Assembly (NCBI GenBank): GCA_016194975.1
Contig: JACQAM010000023.1
Coordinates: 124,001 to 188,000 of the forward strand
Direction: 5' to 3'
Length of the DNA stretch: 64,000 nucleotides
DNA from: Bacteroidota bacterium
GTDB taxonomy: Bacteria; Bacteroidota; Bacteroidia; Palsa-965
Translations under genes and position numbers: made by a program
The notes under the pieces: generated by a model
What the model was told of the DNA's origin: nothing
Seen by the model: the letters and a program-made list of their open reading frames with translations, nothing else
Database searches by the model: none
Part shown: positions 49,642-57,507 of the stretch, one piece after another
How positions within the stretch are numbered: the first letter of the stretch is position 1
Layout of the letters: every line of letters begins with the position of its first letter

Positions 49642-51753
49642 ATGACAAAATTTGCTGAACTGGGCCTCAGGCCCGAACTGGCTGCTGCTGTGGCCGAACT
49701 TGGTTTTATTCAACCAACTCCCATCCAGGAGCAGGCGATTCCCGCTTTGCTCGAAAATAAACGCGACCTCGTTGGACTCGCACGCACGGGCACAGGAAAA
49801 ACTGCTGCTTTCGGTTTGCCGCTTTTGCATTTTATTAACGCAGATAAAAAAATTCCACAGGCATTGGTGCTTTGCCCTACAAGAGAATTGTGTATGCAGA
49901 TCTCCGGCGATCTCAAAAGCTACGCGAAAAAATTGCCGGGCGTTTTTGTTCTTCCTGTTTATGGCGGAGCAAGCATCAGCATGCAGATTAAAGATCTTCG
50001 CCGCGGTGTACAAGTCATTGTAGGAACACCGGGACGATTGAATGATATGATTGAACGCGGTGCACTCAAACTCGGTGAAGTGGAAATGGTGGTGCTTGAT
50101 GAAGCCGATGAAATGCTGAACATGGGTTTCCGCGATGCGATCGATACGATTCTTGCAGAAACTCCTTCAACAAAAACTACTTGGCTTTTTTCTGCAACCA
50201 TGCCCGATGGTGTTGCACGCATTGCGCGCAGTTACATGAAAGATCCGATCAGTCTCAGCGTGAAAAGTTCGCAAGATACCGACGGAAAGATCGATCACTT
50301 TTATTGCATGGTTCATGCGCGCGACCGCTATCCCGCATTGCGCCGCGTGATTGATGCGCATCCCGATATTTATGGAATTGTTTTTTGCAGGACAAAAGCG
50401 GAAACGCAGGATGTGGCCGATCATCTTATCCGGGACGGATACATGGCCGATTCTCTTCACGGCGATCTTTCGCAGGCGCAGCGGGATCATGTGATGAAAC
50501 GCTTCCGTCATAAAACATTGCAGCTACTTGTTGCGACTGATGTTGCAGCACGTGGAATTGATGTGGACGACATCACTCACGTTATGCATTACCAGGTGCC
50601 TGATGAGCCGGAAAGTTACACGCACAGGAGCGGGCGCACAGGACGCGCAGGCAAAAGCGGAATTTCTATTTTATTTTTAAATGCGCGCGAATCCGGGAAA
50701 CTCCGCGAGATAGAACGAAGAACAAATAAGAAAATTATTTACCTCCCGGTTCCAGCCGGTGCTGATGTGGTGAAGAATCAACTCGTTTCTTTTGCAGCAA
50801 GATTGAAAACAACTGATTCGCAGAATTTAGTTTCTCCGGAATACATGAGCTTATTGAAAGAGGCAATGGGAGAAATGAGTTCGGATGAGTTGCTCGAAAA
50901 ATTCATGGCGCTTTCGTTGAGTAAATTGCTTGGCGATTATGCAAAAGCTCCCGACCTGAATGTGAATGCACGCGGTACAAAAGAGCGCGATCATACTCCG
51001 CGTGAACGCCGCGAACCCGAAGGAGAAAAACATACTTTCTTTTTCAGTCTTGGAAGAATGGATAATGTAGATCCCGGCCAGCTGCTCAGAATTTGCTGCG
51101 ACCAGATGAATATTAACCGCGATCATATTGGCCGCATCGATCTGAAACATAATTTCAGTTTCATACAGATGATAGGCGTTGAACCTGCAAATGTGCTGCG
51201 TGCGTTCGATGATTTTTCTTTCCAGGGAAGAAAAATTCGTGTGAACCAGGCAGAAAACGGCGGAACAGAACGGAGAGATGACAGCGGGGAGAATGGAGAA
51301 AGAAGAAGTTATGGTGAGCGGCGCAATTATGGCGAAAGGAAAAGTTACGGGGAAAAAAGATCGTATGGTGGAGAAAGAAAAAGTTACGGCGAGAAAAGAT
51401 CTTATGGCGATCGTGAAAACCGCAACTTTGGTGAGAAAAAAAGTTACGGCGAGAAAAGATCGTATGGCGATCATGAAAACCGCAACTTCGGAGAGAAAAA
51501 AAGTTACGGCGAGAAAAGATCGTATGGCGATCGTGAAAACCGCGGCTTTGAAGAGAAAAAAAGTTACGGCGGGAAAACTGATTCCGGAACTTCGTCAAGA
51601 AATAAATACGGAAAGAAAAGTGAAGACGTGAATCCCGGAAAAGGATTCGGACACAAAGAGGAGAAAGAACACGGTGCTGATGAATGGAAAAAACTGATGA
51701 AGGATGAACCGGTTACCGACCGGAAGAAAAAATTTGGAAAGAAGAAGTGGTAA
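49642..51753 (+). CDS. DEAD-box ATP-dependent RNA helicase with basic repeat tail
   Basis: RecA-like domain one has the Q motif (GFIQPTPIQEQAIP), Walker A ARTGTGKT at 47-54, PTRELCMQI, VLDEADEMLNMGF and SAT (FSATMPDGVARI). Domain two has GIVFCRTKAETQDVADHL, TDVAARGIDVDDI and HRSGRTGRAGKSG. A DbpA-type RNA-binding domain follows (about 455-535: HTFFFSLGRMDNVDPGQLLRICCD...IGRIDLKHNFSFIQM). The last 170 residues are a low-complexity tail of [R/K]-S-Y-G-E and 20-residue repeats, very basic. This resembles CsdA/DbpA helicases with arginine- or lysine-rich tails that hold RNA or condense. ATP hydrolysis and RNA remodelling in ribosome assembly or cold adaptation are likely. Confidence 0.92.
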   Translation: MTKFAELGLRPELAAAVAELGFIQPTPIQEQAIPALLENKRDLVGLARTGTGKTAAFGLPLLHFINADKKIPQALVLCPTRELCMQISGDLKSYAKKLPGVFVLPVYGGASISMQIKDLRRGVQVIVGTPGRLNDMIERGALKLGEVEMVVLDEADEMLNMGFRDAIDTILAETPSTKTTWLFSATMPDGVARIARSYMKDPISLSVKSSQDTDGKIDHFYCMVHARDRYPALRRVIDAHPDIYGIVFCRTKAETQDVADHLIRDGYMADSLHGDLSQAQRDHVMKRFRHKTLQLLVATDVAARGIDVDDITHVMHYQVPDEPESYTHRSGRTGRAGKSGISILFLNARESGKLREIERRTNKKIIYLPVPAGADVVKNQLVSFAARLKTTDSQNLVSPEYMSLLKEAMGEMSSDELLEKFMALSLSKLLGDYAKAPDLNVNARGTKERDHTPRERREPEGEKHTFFFSLGRMDNVDPGQLLRICCDQMNINRDHIGRIDLKHNFSFIQMIGVEPANVLRAFDDFSFQGRKIRVNQAENGGTERRDDSGENGERRSYGERRNYGERKSYGEKRSYGGERKSYGEKRSYGDRENRNFGEKKSYGEKRSYGDHENRNFGEKKSYGEKRSYGDRENRGFEEKKSYGGKTDSGTSSRNKYGKKSEDVNPGKGFGHKEEKEHGADEWKKLMKDEPVTDRKKKFGKKKW
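51370..51569 (+). repeat. 60-bp tandem repeat in the helicase tail
   Basis: At least three copies of a 60-bp unit encode the 20-residue string EKKSYGEKRSYGDxENRxFG, with a copy-to-copy change of one or two bases. They follow shorter 12- to 15-bp repeats (GERRSYGE-like). Slippage-type expansion is expected to vary the copy number between strains. Confidence 0.8.
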
Positions 51754-51991
51754 TTAAGTTGAATGAGTTGCTTGTGTTGGTTAAGTTAGTTGTGATGGAA
51801 GAATAGCTACCGGAACTATTTTTTTCAGCATTAGAGTTTATATCGGTTAAGAGTTGTATAACAATGATTGCAAGCGCTCCATTATTAAAAACTGAGCATT
51901 TGCAAGGCATTACCGATGCTCAGTCTGATTCATTTGAATGTCAAAAAGTTTCCTGTTTCGCATTTAGTATCTTATTCGGAATAAACTCTAT
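51754..51991. other. Spacer after the helicase gene
   Basis: Word strings of ttggttaag type (51766-51795) and a hairpin ACTGAGCAT (51891-51899)/ATGCTCAGT (51916-51924) with a 16-nt loop are seen; the hairpin may end transcripts of the converging genes. No coding frame is convincing. Confidence 0.4.
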
Positions 51992-52627
51992 TTATTTACT
52001 GAGTGTGTTCACGATGTCGAATAATTGTTCGAGATCGGGAAGCCGGTCGGAGTGACAGAAAACATGAATGTGCTTTACCGAATCGAGATCGATGAATGTT
52101 TCCCGTTGCGTGTATTCGTCGGTGATGTATTCCACCCAATTTACTTTTTGACCGAGTAATTTTCCGGAAAAATTATTTTGTGTATACTGGCGCGACGGTG
52201 GTTTGCGATTCGGATATTTTCCGATGTAAATTCCGGCTTGCCCGTGAATGGAGATCGTATCTTTTGGCGTGAAGTAATAAACAAATTCACCGGGGTCTGC
52301 TGTGTCGGAAGTAAAATTGAATCCCTCGGGTAGTGTTATAACATAACCCGTGTTGCTCACCGCAGTTTTTGTACCGGAAACAGGACGCGGATCGTGCGTG
52401 GCAACAGGAACAGAATCTGTTGAAGAATTATTTTTTTCTTTTTCACTGCAACTGAAATTGCAACTGATAAAAAAGAGAATTAAAAGTGATGCAGTAATTT
52501 TCCCAGCCCCGATGAAGTGCTTTCCCGTCCCGATCCTGATCGGGACGGAATAACGCCAGCGGGACAGGAGTGATTTTAAAGATTCTCCGCCGCCGCTCCA
52601 AAAAAACATTAAAAAAATATTTTTCAT
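51992..52627 (-). CDS. Lipoprotein with a repeat-interrupted N-terminus
   Basis: The frame opens at the ATG 52627, which overlaps the clc stop by four bases. A hydrophobic lipobox-like segment LLILFFISCNFSC begins only at about residue 48, too far in for a signal peptide. Between them residues 20-42 are encoded by a GC-rich palindromic repeat (52503-52570) and read LLSRWRYSVPIRIGTGKHFI. No ATG, GTG or TTG exists between the repeat and the lipobox. So either translation starts at 52627 with an altered leader, or the gene is damaged. The body, with SNTGYVITLPEGFNFTSD and the later FIDLDSVKHIHVFC, is unrecognised. Confidence 0.5.
   Translation of the reverse strand: MKNIFLMFFWSGGGESLKSLLSRWRYSVPIRIGTGKHFIGAGKITASLLILFFISCNFSCSEKEKNNSSTDSVPVATHDPRPVSGTKTAVSNTGYVITLPEGFNFTSDTADPGEFVYYFTPKDTISIHGQAGIYIGKYPNRKPPSRQYTQNNFSGKLLGQKVNWVEYITDEYTQRETFIDLDSVKHIHVFCHSDRLPDLEQLFDIVNTLSK
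52503..52570. repeat. GC-rich palindromic element inside a coding start
   Basis: A perfect 11-bp stem CCGTCCCGATC (52525-52535) / GATCGGGACGG (52538-52548) with a 2-nt loop sits within a 68-bp tract flanked by AGCCCCGATGAAGTG and CGCCAGCGGGACAGG. The flanks match the dispersed Bacteroidota element that I recall as AGCCCCGAT...AGCGGGACAGG, and relate it to the 12.2-kb tract. It lies in the 5' part of the lipoprotein gene on the minus strand and keeps the frame open. Confidence 0.6.
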
Positions 52628-54405
52628 TCACTTGTATTTCTGATCAGCACTTCACGATAACGGCTGAAGATGCTCGACTTTGAAATGAAACCAATGTAAG
52701 CGCCATTCTCGATCACAGGAAGATTCCACGCTCCGGTGTCGTCGAATTTTTTCATCACCATGAACATATCGTCGTCGGGTTGAATGATGGCTGCGGGCGA
52801 GCGCATGAGTTGTTGGGCATTGACGGTATCGTATAATTCATTCCTGAACATGATCTCGCGGATCTGGTCGAGAAGAATTATTCCGAGCAGCGTTCCTTCC
52901 TTATCCACCACCGGAAAAATATTCCTGTGCGAGTGTGCGATCACATTCACAAAATCGCGCAACTTCATCGCCGGATCCACTTTCTGAAAATCGGTTTCGA
53001 GAATCTTCGGCACTTTAAGCCGGCTTAGAATATTCCGGTCTTTGTTCGCTGTGAAAATATGTCCTTTGCTGGCGAGTTTTTTTGTGTCCATTGAAAACTG
53101 TTCGAAATAACGAACGACAGAAAAGCTGAGCGCAGAAACGATCATGAGCGGAATCATAAGTCCGTATCCGCCGGTTATTTCTGCAATAAGAAAGATACCG
53201 GTGAGTGGTGAGTGAAAAACTCCGCTGAGAATTCCAGCCATGGCGACAAGTGCAAAATTTGAAACAGGAATATCTGCAACCTGGAGATGATTGAGGAGTG
53301 TGGAAAAAACAAAACCAAGATAGGCGCCTACAAAAAGCGCGGGAGCAAAATTTCCGCCGTTGCCACCGCTTCCCACTGTGATAGCAGTTGCAAAAACTTT
53401 GATGAGCATGATGGCGGTGAAGAATGCCAGCACGAACCAAATGTTCCCTGAATAGGAATTGAAAAGACTATTGCGAAACAGATCAGTCGGATGCGGGCCG
53501 GAAAGAGTTTTGATGCTTGCATATCCTTCGCCGTACAGTGAAGGAAATACCCAGATCAATAATCCGAGAATGATTCCTCCGATGAGTGCATTCATGTAAG
53601 TGAAACGTTTTCGCGCGCGGAAAAATCCTTCCACCTTCGGATAGATGCGCGAATAATAAAGTGAAATGAACCCTGCGAGAATTCCCAGGAGAATGTACCA
53701 ATGTGTGTTGTGCCAGTTGAACGGCTTCTGCATCGGGAATAAAAAAAGAATATCTTCTGCAAGAATTATTTTTGAAAGAAGTGCGCCGGTCGCTGCTGCA
53801 ATAATGAGCGGGATAAAAGTGGAAAGGGTAACATCAGCAAGCAGCACTTCCATCGCAAATAAAACTCCGGCTATCGGCGCATTGAAAGCAGCGGCAATTC
53901 CGGCAGCGGCTCCGCAAGCAAGAAGAAGCGTGCGGTCTTTATAAGTAAGATGATATGTTTTTCCGAAATTGGAACCGATGGCAGCTCCGGTGGTGAGGAT
54001 CGGCGACTCGAGCCCGGCGCTTCCACCGAAACCAACTGTGAGCGCGCTCGTGATCACGTGCGAGTACATTTGGTCTGCGGGAAGTCGTGCTCCTTTTTTT
54101 GCGATCGCATGCAGCACATTTGCATTTCCTCTTCCGAGTTTTCCTTTGAGAACTTTTTTTACAAAAAAAACAGTGAGCAGGATTCCGAGCGAAGGAAGTA
54201 CGAGATAAAAAACATACTGGTGAGGAATGTGATAATCGTAAGTGGCAGCGAAGGAAATATAGTGTACCAGTAATTTCAGAATGACGGCTGCGAGTCCTGC
54301 TGTGATGCCGACGAGCATGCTTGAGAAGATGAGGAATTGTTTCTTGTCAAGTTTGTCGTGAAGCCATTCAATAAAATGCTGCGGAAGACGAAGGACTTTG
54401 GTCAC
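52624..54405 (-). CDS. ClC-type chloride channel/transporter with CBS pair
   Basis: The 593-residue protein has the ClC membrane domain. The GSAGLESP motif stands for GREGP, with Glu of the gating position kept. GGNGGNFAPALFVGA and the next ITG (FLIAEITGGYGL) also fit. After the membrane part a CBS pair follows (about 450-590: VDPAMKLRDFVNVIAHSHRNIFPVVD and MRSPAAIIQPDDDMFMVMKKFDDTGAWNLPVIENGAYIGFISKS). It is either a chloride/proton exchanger or a channel; the sequence GLESP with L for R or K does not settle it. The gene follows no partner except the lipoprotein that overlaps its stop. Confidence 0.9.
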   Translation of the reverse strand: MTKVLRLPQHFIEWLHDKLDKKQFLIFSSMLVGITAGLAAVILKLLVHYISFAATYDYHIPHQYVFYLVLPSLGILLTVFFVKKVLKGKLGRGNANVLHAIAKKGARLPADQMYSHVITSALTVGFGGSAGLESPILTTGAAIGSNFGKTYHLTYKDRTLLLACGAAAGIAAAFNAPIAGVLFAMEVLLADVTLSTFIPLIIAAATGALLSKIILAEDILFLFPMQKPFNWHNTHWYILLGILAGFISLYYSRIYPKVEGFFRARKRFTYMNALIGGIILGLLIWVFPSLYGEGYASIKTLSGPHPTDLFRNSLFNSYSGNIWFVLAFFTAIMLIKVFATAITVGSGGNGGNFAPALFVGAYLGFVFSTLLNHLQVADIPVSNFALVAMAGILSGVFHSPLTGIFLIAEITGGYGLMIPLMIVSALSFSVVRYFEQFSMDTKKLASKGHIFTANKDRNILSRLKVPKILETDFQKVDPAMKLRDFVNVIAHSHRNIFPVVDKEGTLLGIILLDQIREIMFRNELYDTVNAQQLMRSPAAIIQPDDDMFMVMKKFDDTGAWNLPVIENGAYIGFISKSSIFSRYREVLIRNTSE

Positions 54406-54516
54406 CGCGTAAAATTAGGGAAAGTTATGGGTTTGAAATGTTCAAAGTTTAAAGTTCAATGAATAATAAAATAAATTCTCAGTACTCAATACTCATTAGC
54501 CATAACTCATTACTCC

Positions 54517-54524
54517 TAACTTTG
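54517..54524 (+). promoter_or_regulatory. -7 box adjoining the aminotransferase start
   Basis: TAACTTTG ends four bases before the ATG at 54529, again a leaderless-type spacing. It follows a string of actcat words. No -33 box was found. Confidence 0.4.
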
Positions 54525-54528
54525 CAAC

Positions 54529-55713
54529 ATGATCACCAACCGGCAATTATTCCTGAATCATCTTGCACAAACTTCTCCGCTCCCTCTTGGAATTGAAGTG
54601 TCGCTTGCAGAAGGATCTTTTCTTTTTGATCCCGCAGGAAAAAAATATATTGATCTCGTGGCAGGTGTTTCTGTGAGCAATGTGGGACATCGTCACCCGA
54701 AAGTGGTGAAAGCAATTCATGAACAGCTCGAACGTTATATGCATGTGATGGTTTATGGTGAATTCATTCTTTCTCCGCAAACTAAATTAGCAGAGAAGAT
54801 CGCATCGCTACTTCCTCCTACTCTCAATTGCACTTATTTCACGAATTCCGGAACAGAAGCCGTAGAAGGCGCAATGAAACTTGCTAAACGTGTAACAGGA
54901 AGAACTGAAATAATTTCTTTTCACAACGCTTATCATGGAAGTACACAGGGCGCACTCAGCATCATGGGAAGTGAATTTTTCAAAACTGCTTTCCGTCCGT
55001 TGCTTCCGGGAACAAAACAAATTCCTTTCAATGATGAAAGTGTGCTGAAAGAAATTACAGAAAAGACCGCGTGCGTTATTGCAGAACCGATCCAGGGTGA
55101 AGCCGGTGCAGTTGTTCCTGCAGCAGGATATCTTGAAAAATTACGTGAACGTTGCAAGGAAAAAGGTGCGCTGCTCATCTTCGATGAAATTCAAACCGGT
55201 TTCGGGCGTACAGGAAAAATGTTCGGCTTCGAGAATAGTTCGGCGATACCGGATGTCATTATTTTCGCGAAAGGGCTCGGGGGCGGTTTGCCGATCGGCG
55301 CGTTTGTTTCTTCTATCGAAAATATGTCGACGTTCACGAATGATCCTGTTCTGGGGCATATCACTACGTTCGGTGGAAACCCGGTTTGTTGCGCCGCAGC
55401 GCTTGCGACCATCGGCGTTATACAGGAAGAAAATATTGTAGCGTCGGTTGAACGGAAAGAACAGATCATCCGGAAAACACTTTCGCATAAAAATATTATT
55501 TCACTCCGCGGAAAAGGAATGTTGTATGCTCTTTCGCTGAAAGATGAAGCGGCTGTACATTTTGTGATACGTGAAGCCATCCACCGCGGCGTGATCACTG
55601 ACTGGTTTTTATTCAATATGAATTCGATCCGCATTGCACCACCGCTGAATATTGATGATGAAACGCTGGAGCACGCATTGAAAGTATTGCTTGAGATCAT
55701 TGACAAAATTTAG
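54529..55713 (+). CDS. Class III PLP aminotransferase (acetylornithine/ornithine type)
   Basis: The 394-residue protein has the class III pattern. TNSGTEAVEGAMKLAK at 105-120 holds the phosphate, ALLIFDEIQTGFGRTGKMF supplies Asp219, and the PLP lysine is Lys248 in IIFAKGLGGGLPIGA. TTFGGNPVCCAAALATI is the usual next block. The nearest named families are acetylornithine aminotransferase (ArgD) and ornithine aminotransferase, but no arginine genes lie nearby, so the substrate is open. Length is normal. Confidence 0.88.
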   Translation: MITNRQLFLNHLAQTSPLPLGIEVSLAEGSFLFDPAGKKYIDLVAGVSVSNVGHRHPKVVKAIHEQLERYMHVMVYGEFILSPQTKLAEKIASLLPPTLNCTYFTNSGTEAVEGAMKLAKRVTGRTEIISFHNAYHGSTQGALSIMGSEFFKTAFRPLLPGTKQIPFNDESVLKEITEKTACVIAEPIQGEAGAVVPAAGYLEKLRERCKEKGALLIFDEIQTGFGRTGKMFGFENSSAIPDVIIFAKGLGGGLPIGAFVSSIENMSTFTNDPVLGHITTFGGNPVCCAAALATIGVIQEENIVASVERKEQIIRKTLSHKNIISLRGKGMLYALSLKDEAAVHFVIREAIHRGVITDWFLFNMNSIRIAPPLNIDDETLEHALKVLLEIIDKI

Positions 55714-55736
55714 GTTTTCCCCTGAACACATTCCAT

Positions 55737-55744
55737 TATCTTTG
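55737..55744 (+). promoter_or_regulatory. -7 box of psd
   Basis: TATCTTTG ends 17 bases before the psd ATG, leaving a leader of roughly a dozen bases. The nearest -33 candidate (TTTT at 55715-55718) is weak. Confidence 0.4.
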
Positions 55745-55761
55745 ACCCACATTTTTTCCCA

Positions 55762-56418
55762 ATGAGATTTCACCGCGAAGGCACATTCACTATTATCATG
55801 ACGATTATTTTCTGCATCGTTGTGAACGCAGGAATTTTTCTGATCTATCCTTCTTTCGGAATCGTGAATGCAGCCGCACTTCTGTGCACACTTGTCCTGC
55901 TTTACATCATTCTCCAGTTTTTCCGTAACCCGGTGCGTACGATAAAAAAAGATCCACGTCATATCATTGCTCCTGCAGATGGAAAAGTAGTGGTGATAGA
56001 AGAAGTGGATGAAAAAGAATATTTCAACGACAGCAGAATTCAGCTTTCCATTTTCATGTCACCTTTCAATGTTCATGTTAACCGGAATCCGATCGGCGGA
56101 AAATTCGAATATGTAAAATATCATCCCGGCCTTTATCTTGTAGCATGGCATCCGAAATCTTCCACGGAAAATGAACGCACAACTATTGTCATTAAAAATG
56201 AAGAAGGACAGGAAGTTCTTTTCCGGCAGATAGCAGGTGCAATGGCAAAACGAATTGTTTATTATGCGGTGAAAGGTGAAACTGCAGAGCAGGGAGCGCA
56301 AATGGGTTTCATTAAATTCGGATCACGCGTAGATGTACTCTTGCCGGTAAATGCAAAGATCAATGTGAAACTGAATGAGACTGTGCGCGGAGGAGAAACA
56401 GTGATCGCAACATTCTGA
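55762..56418 (+). CDS. psd: Phosphatidylserine decarboxylase family protein (short type)
   Basis: Psd turns phosphatidylserine into phosphatidylethanolamine. The protein of 218 residues is the short form found in Bacteroidota and archaea. A membrane pair (about 10-50) precedes the decarboxylase core with IAPADGKVVVIEEV. The autocleavage site is Gly187-Ser188 in GFIKFGSRVDVLLP, where serine becomes the pyruvoyl group. FMSPFNVHVNRNP around 98-110 is another conserved block. No phosphatidylserine synthase gene is adjacent. Confidence 0.92.
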   Translation: MRFHREGTFTIIMTIIFCIVVNAGIFLIYPSFGIVNAAALLCTLVLLYIILQFFRNPVRTIKKDPRHIIAPADGKVVVIEEVDEKEYFNDSRIQLSIFMSPFNVHVNRNPIGGKFEYVKYHPGLYLVAWHPKSSTENERTTIVIKNEEGQEVLFRQIAGAMAKRIVYYAVKGETAEQGAQMGFIKFGSRVDVLLPVNAKINVKLNETVRGGETVIATF

Positions 56419-56499
56419 AATCATTTTGTTAAAATCGGTGAACGGTGTTTCATTTCAGGATTTACAGATTAACTTTACATCACCAACAAAAAAAACGAC

Positions 56500-56751
56500 A
56501 TGAAAAAAATATTCATCATTCTCGCATTGGCAGGATTAACAGGCAGCGTTTCTGCTGCTACTGTTTCTTCTTTCACACATCATCACGCGATCGTCAATAA
56601 CAATGGCGACAAAAAAGACAAAAAGAAAAAAGACAAGAAAAAATCCTGCTGCAGCGGTGATGCTAATTCAGGAAAATGTTCGAGCGGAGGAGGATGCTGC
56701 CACGGAAAAACTGCTGCAGCTCCCGCAGAAGGAACAGGAACACCAAAATAA
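56500..56751 (+). CDS. Small secreted Lys- and Cys-rich protein, 83 residues
   Basis: A signal peptide (1-19, ending in SVSAA) is followed by a His pair (THHHAI), a lysine run DKKDKKKKDKKK (residues 37-48) and then SCCSGDANSGKCSSGGGCCHGK with six cysteines in two pairs and two singles. The tail is Ala-rich. The Cys-His composition fits metal binding in the periplasm, but no family is known to me. A terminator follows directly. Confidence 0.6.
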   Translation: MKKIFIILALAGLTGSVSAATVSSFTHHHAIVNNNGDKKDKKKKDKKKSCCSGDANSGKCSSGGGCCHGKTAAAPAEGTGTPK

Positions 56752-56770
56752 TTTTTTGAATTCATAAAAG

Positions 56771-56812
56771 ATCCCCGCTCGTGGATAAACTCCCGGCGGG
56801 GATTTTTATTTT
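56771..56812. terminator. Bidirectional terminator after the Cys-rich gene
   Basis: ATCCCCGC (56771-56778) pairs with GCGGGGAT (56796-56803) and is followed by ttttatttt. It lies between two converging genes and has A-rich sequence on its left, so it can end both. Confidence 0.7.
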
Positions 56813-57504
56813 GCAAGAATTCCGTTCATCTCTTCGAGCAATGCGATCTCATACGTTACTTCTTCACTGTGTTTTCCGCGGGAAGGATTAAAAAATACCT
56901 GGTCCCAACCTGCTTCGCGCGCACCGACAATATCCACAGCGAGGTCATCACCGATCATAATGGCCTCTTCTTTTTTTGCGCCGGTCATTTGAAGTGCGTG
57001 AAAAAATATTTTTTTATCGGGCTTTGTGTGCCCGCAACCTTCCGACGTGATCACATGGTTGAAATATTCTTCGAGCCCCGAATGATTTATTTTGTGCAAT
57101 TGTGTTTCGTGAAATCCATTCGTGATGATGTGAAGTGAAAAATCATCGCGCAATGCATCAAGCAATTCTTTTGCGCCGGGAACAAGATTTCTTTTTTTCG
57201 GAGCTTCCGTAATATATTCCGTATCAAAAATTGCAGAAAGATTCCTGTCATGAATTCCGAAGTGTGCGAAGGTTTGTTTAAAACGAAGTGCGCGCAACGT
57301 CGATTTGTCAATGATCTTTCTCCGGTAACGATCCCACAACAAATCATTGTACCGGTTGTAATGAAAAATAAATTCATTCGCCGATTGTATTCCTTTCTGA
57401 TCAAGCTCATACCTGAAAAATAATTCTGCCAGGGTTTCGCGTGCATTTTTTTCCATATCCCACAGCGTGCGGTCGAGATCGAAAAAAATGTGACGGTACT
57501 TCAT
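56806..57504 (-). CDS. yjjG: YjjG-type HAD nucleotidase
   Basis: The 232-residue HAD protein has Asp9 and Asp11 in FFDLDRTLWDM, the catalytic pair, LHIITNGFHETQ (Thr of motif II) and KIFFHALQMTGAKKEEAIMIGDDLAVDIVGAREAGW (motifs III and IV). The N-terminal cap pattern and LDRTLWD are those of YjjG-type noncanonical pyrimidine nucleotidases, which clear modified nucleotides. The gene name is by similarity of pattern only. It is the last of a minus-strand run after upp. Confidence 0.86.
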   Translation of the reverse strand: MKYRHIFFDLDRTLWDMEKNARETLAELFFRYELDQKGIQSANEFIFHYNRYNDLLWDRYRRKIIDKSTLRALRFKQTFAHFGIHDRNLSAIFDTEYITEAPKKRNLVPGAKELLDALRDDFSLHIITNGFHETQLHKINHSGLEEYFNHVITSEGCGHTKPDKKIFFHALQMTGAKKEEAIMIGDDLAVDIVGAREAGWDQVFFNPSRGKHSEEVTYEIALLEEMNGILAK

Positions 57505-57507
57505 GGA

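Noticed and set aside
51298-51570. Possible CRISPR-like array in the helicase gene
   Set aside because: The repeats are contiguous 60-bp tandem units within a coding frame, without unique spacers.
51161-51598. Repetitive frame rich in FFSRRNFF opposite the helicase tail
   Set aside because: It is the reverse complement of the SYGE repeat and repeats only for that reason.
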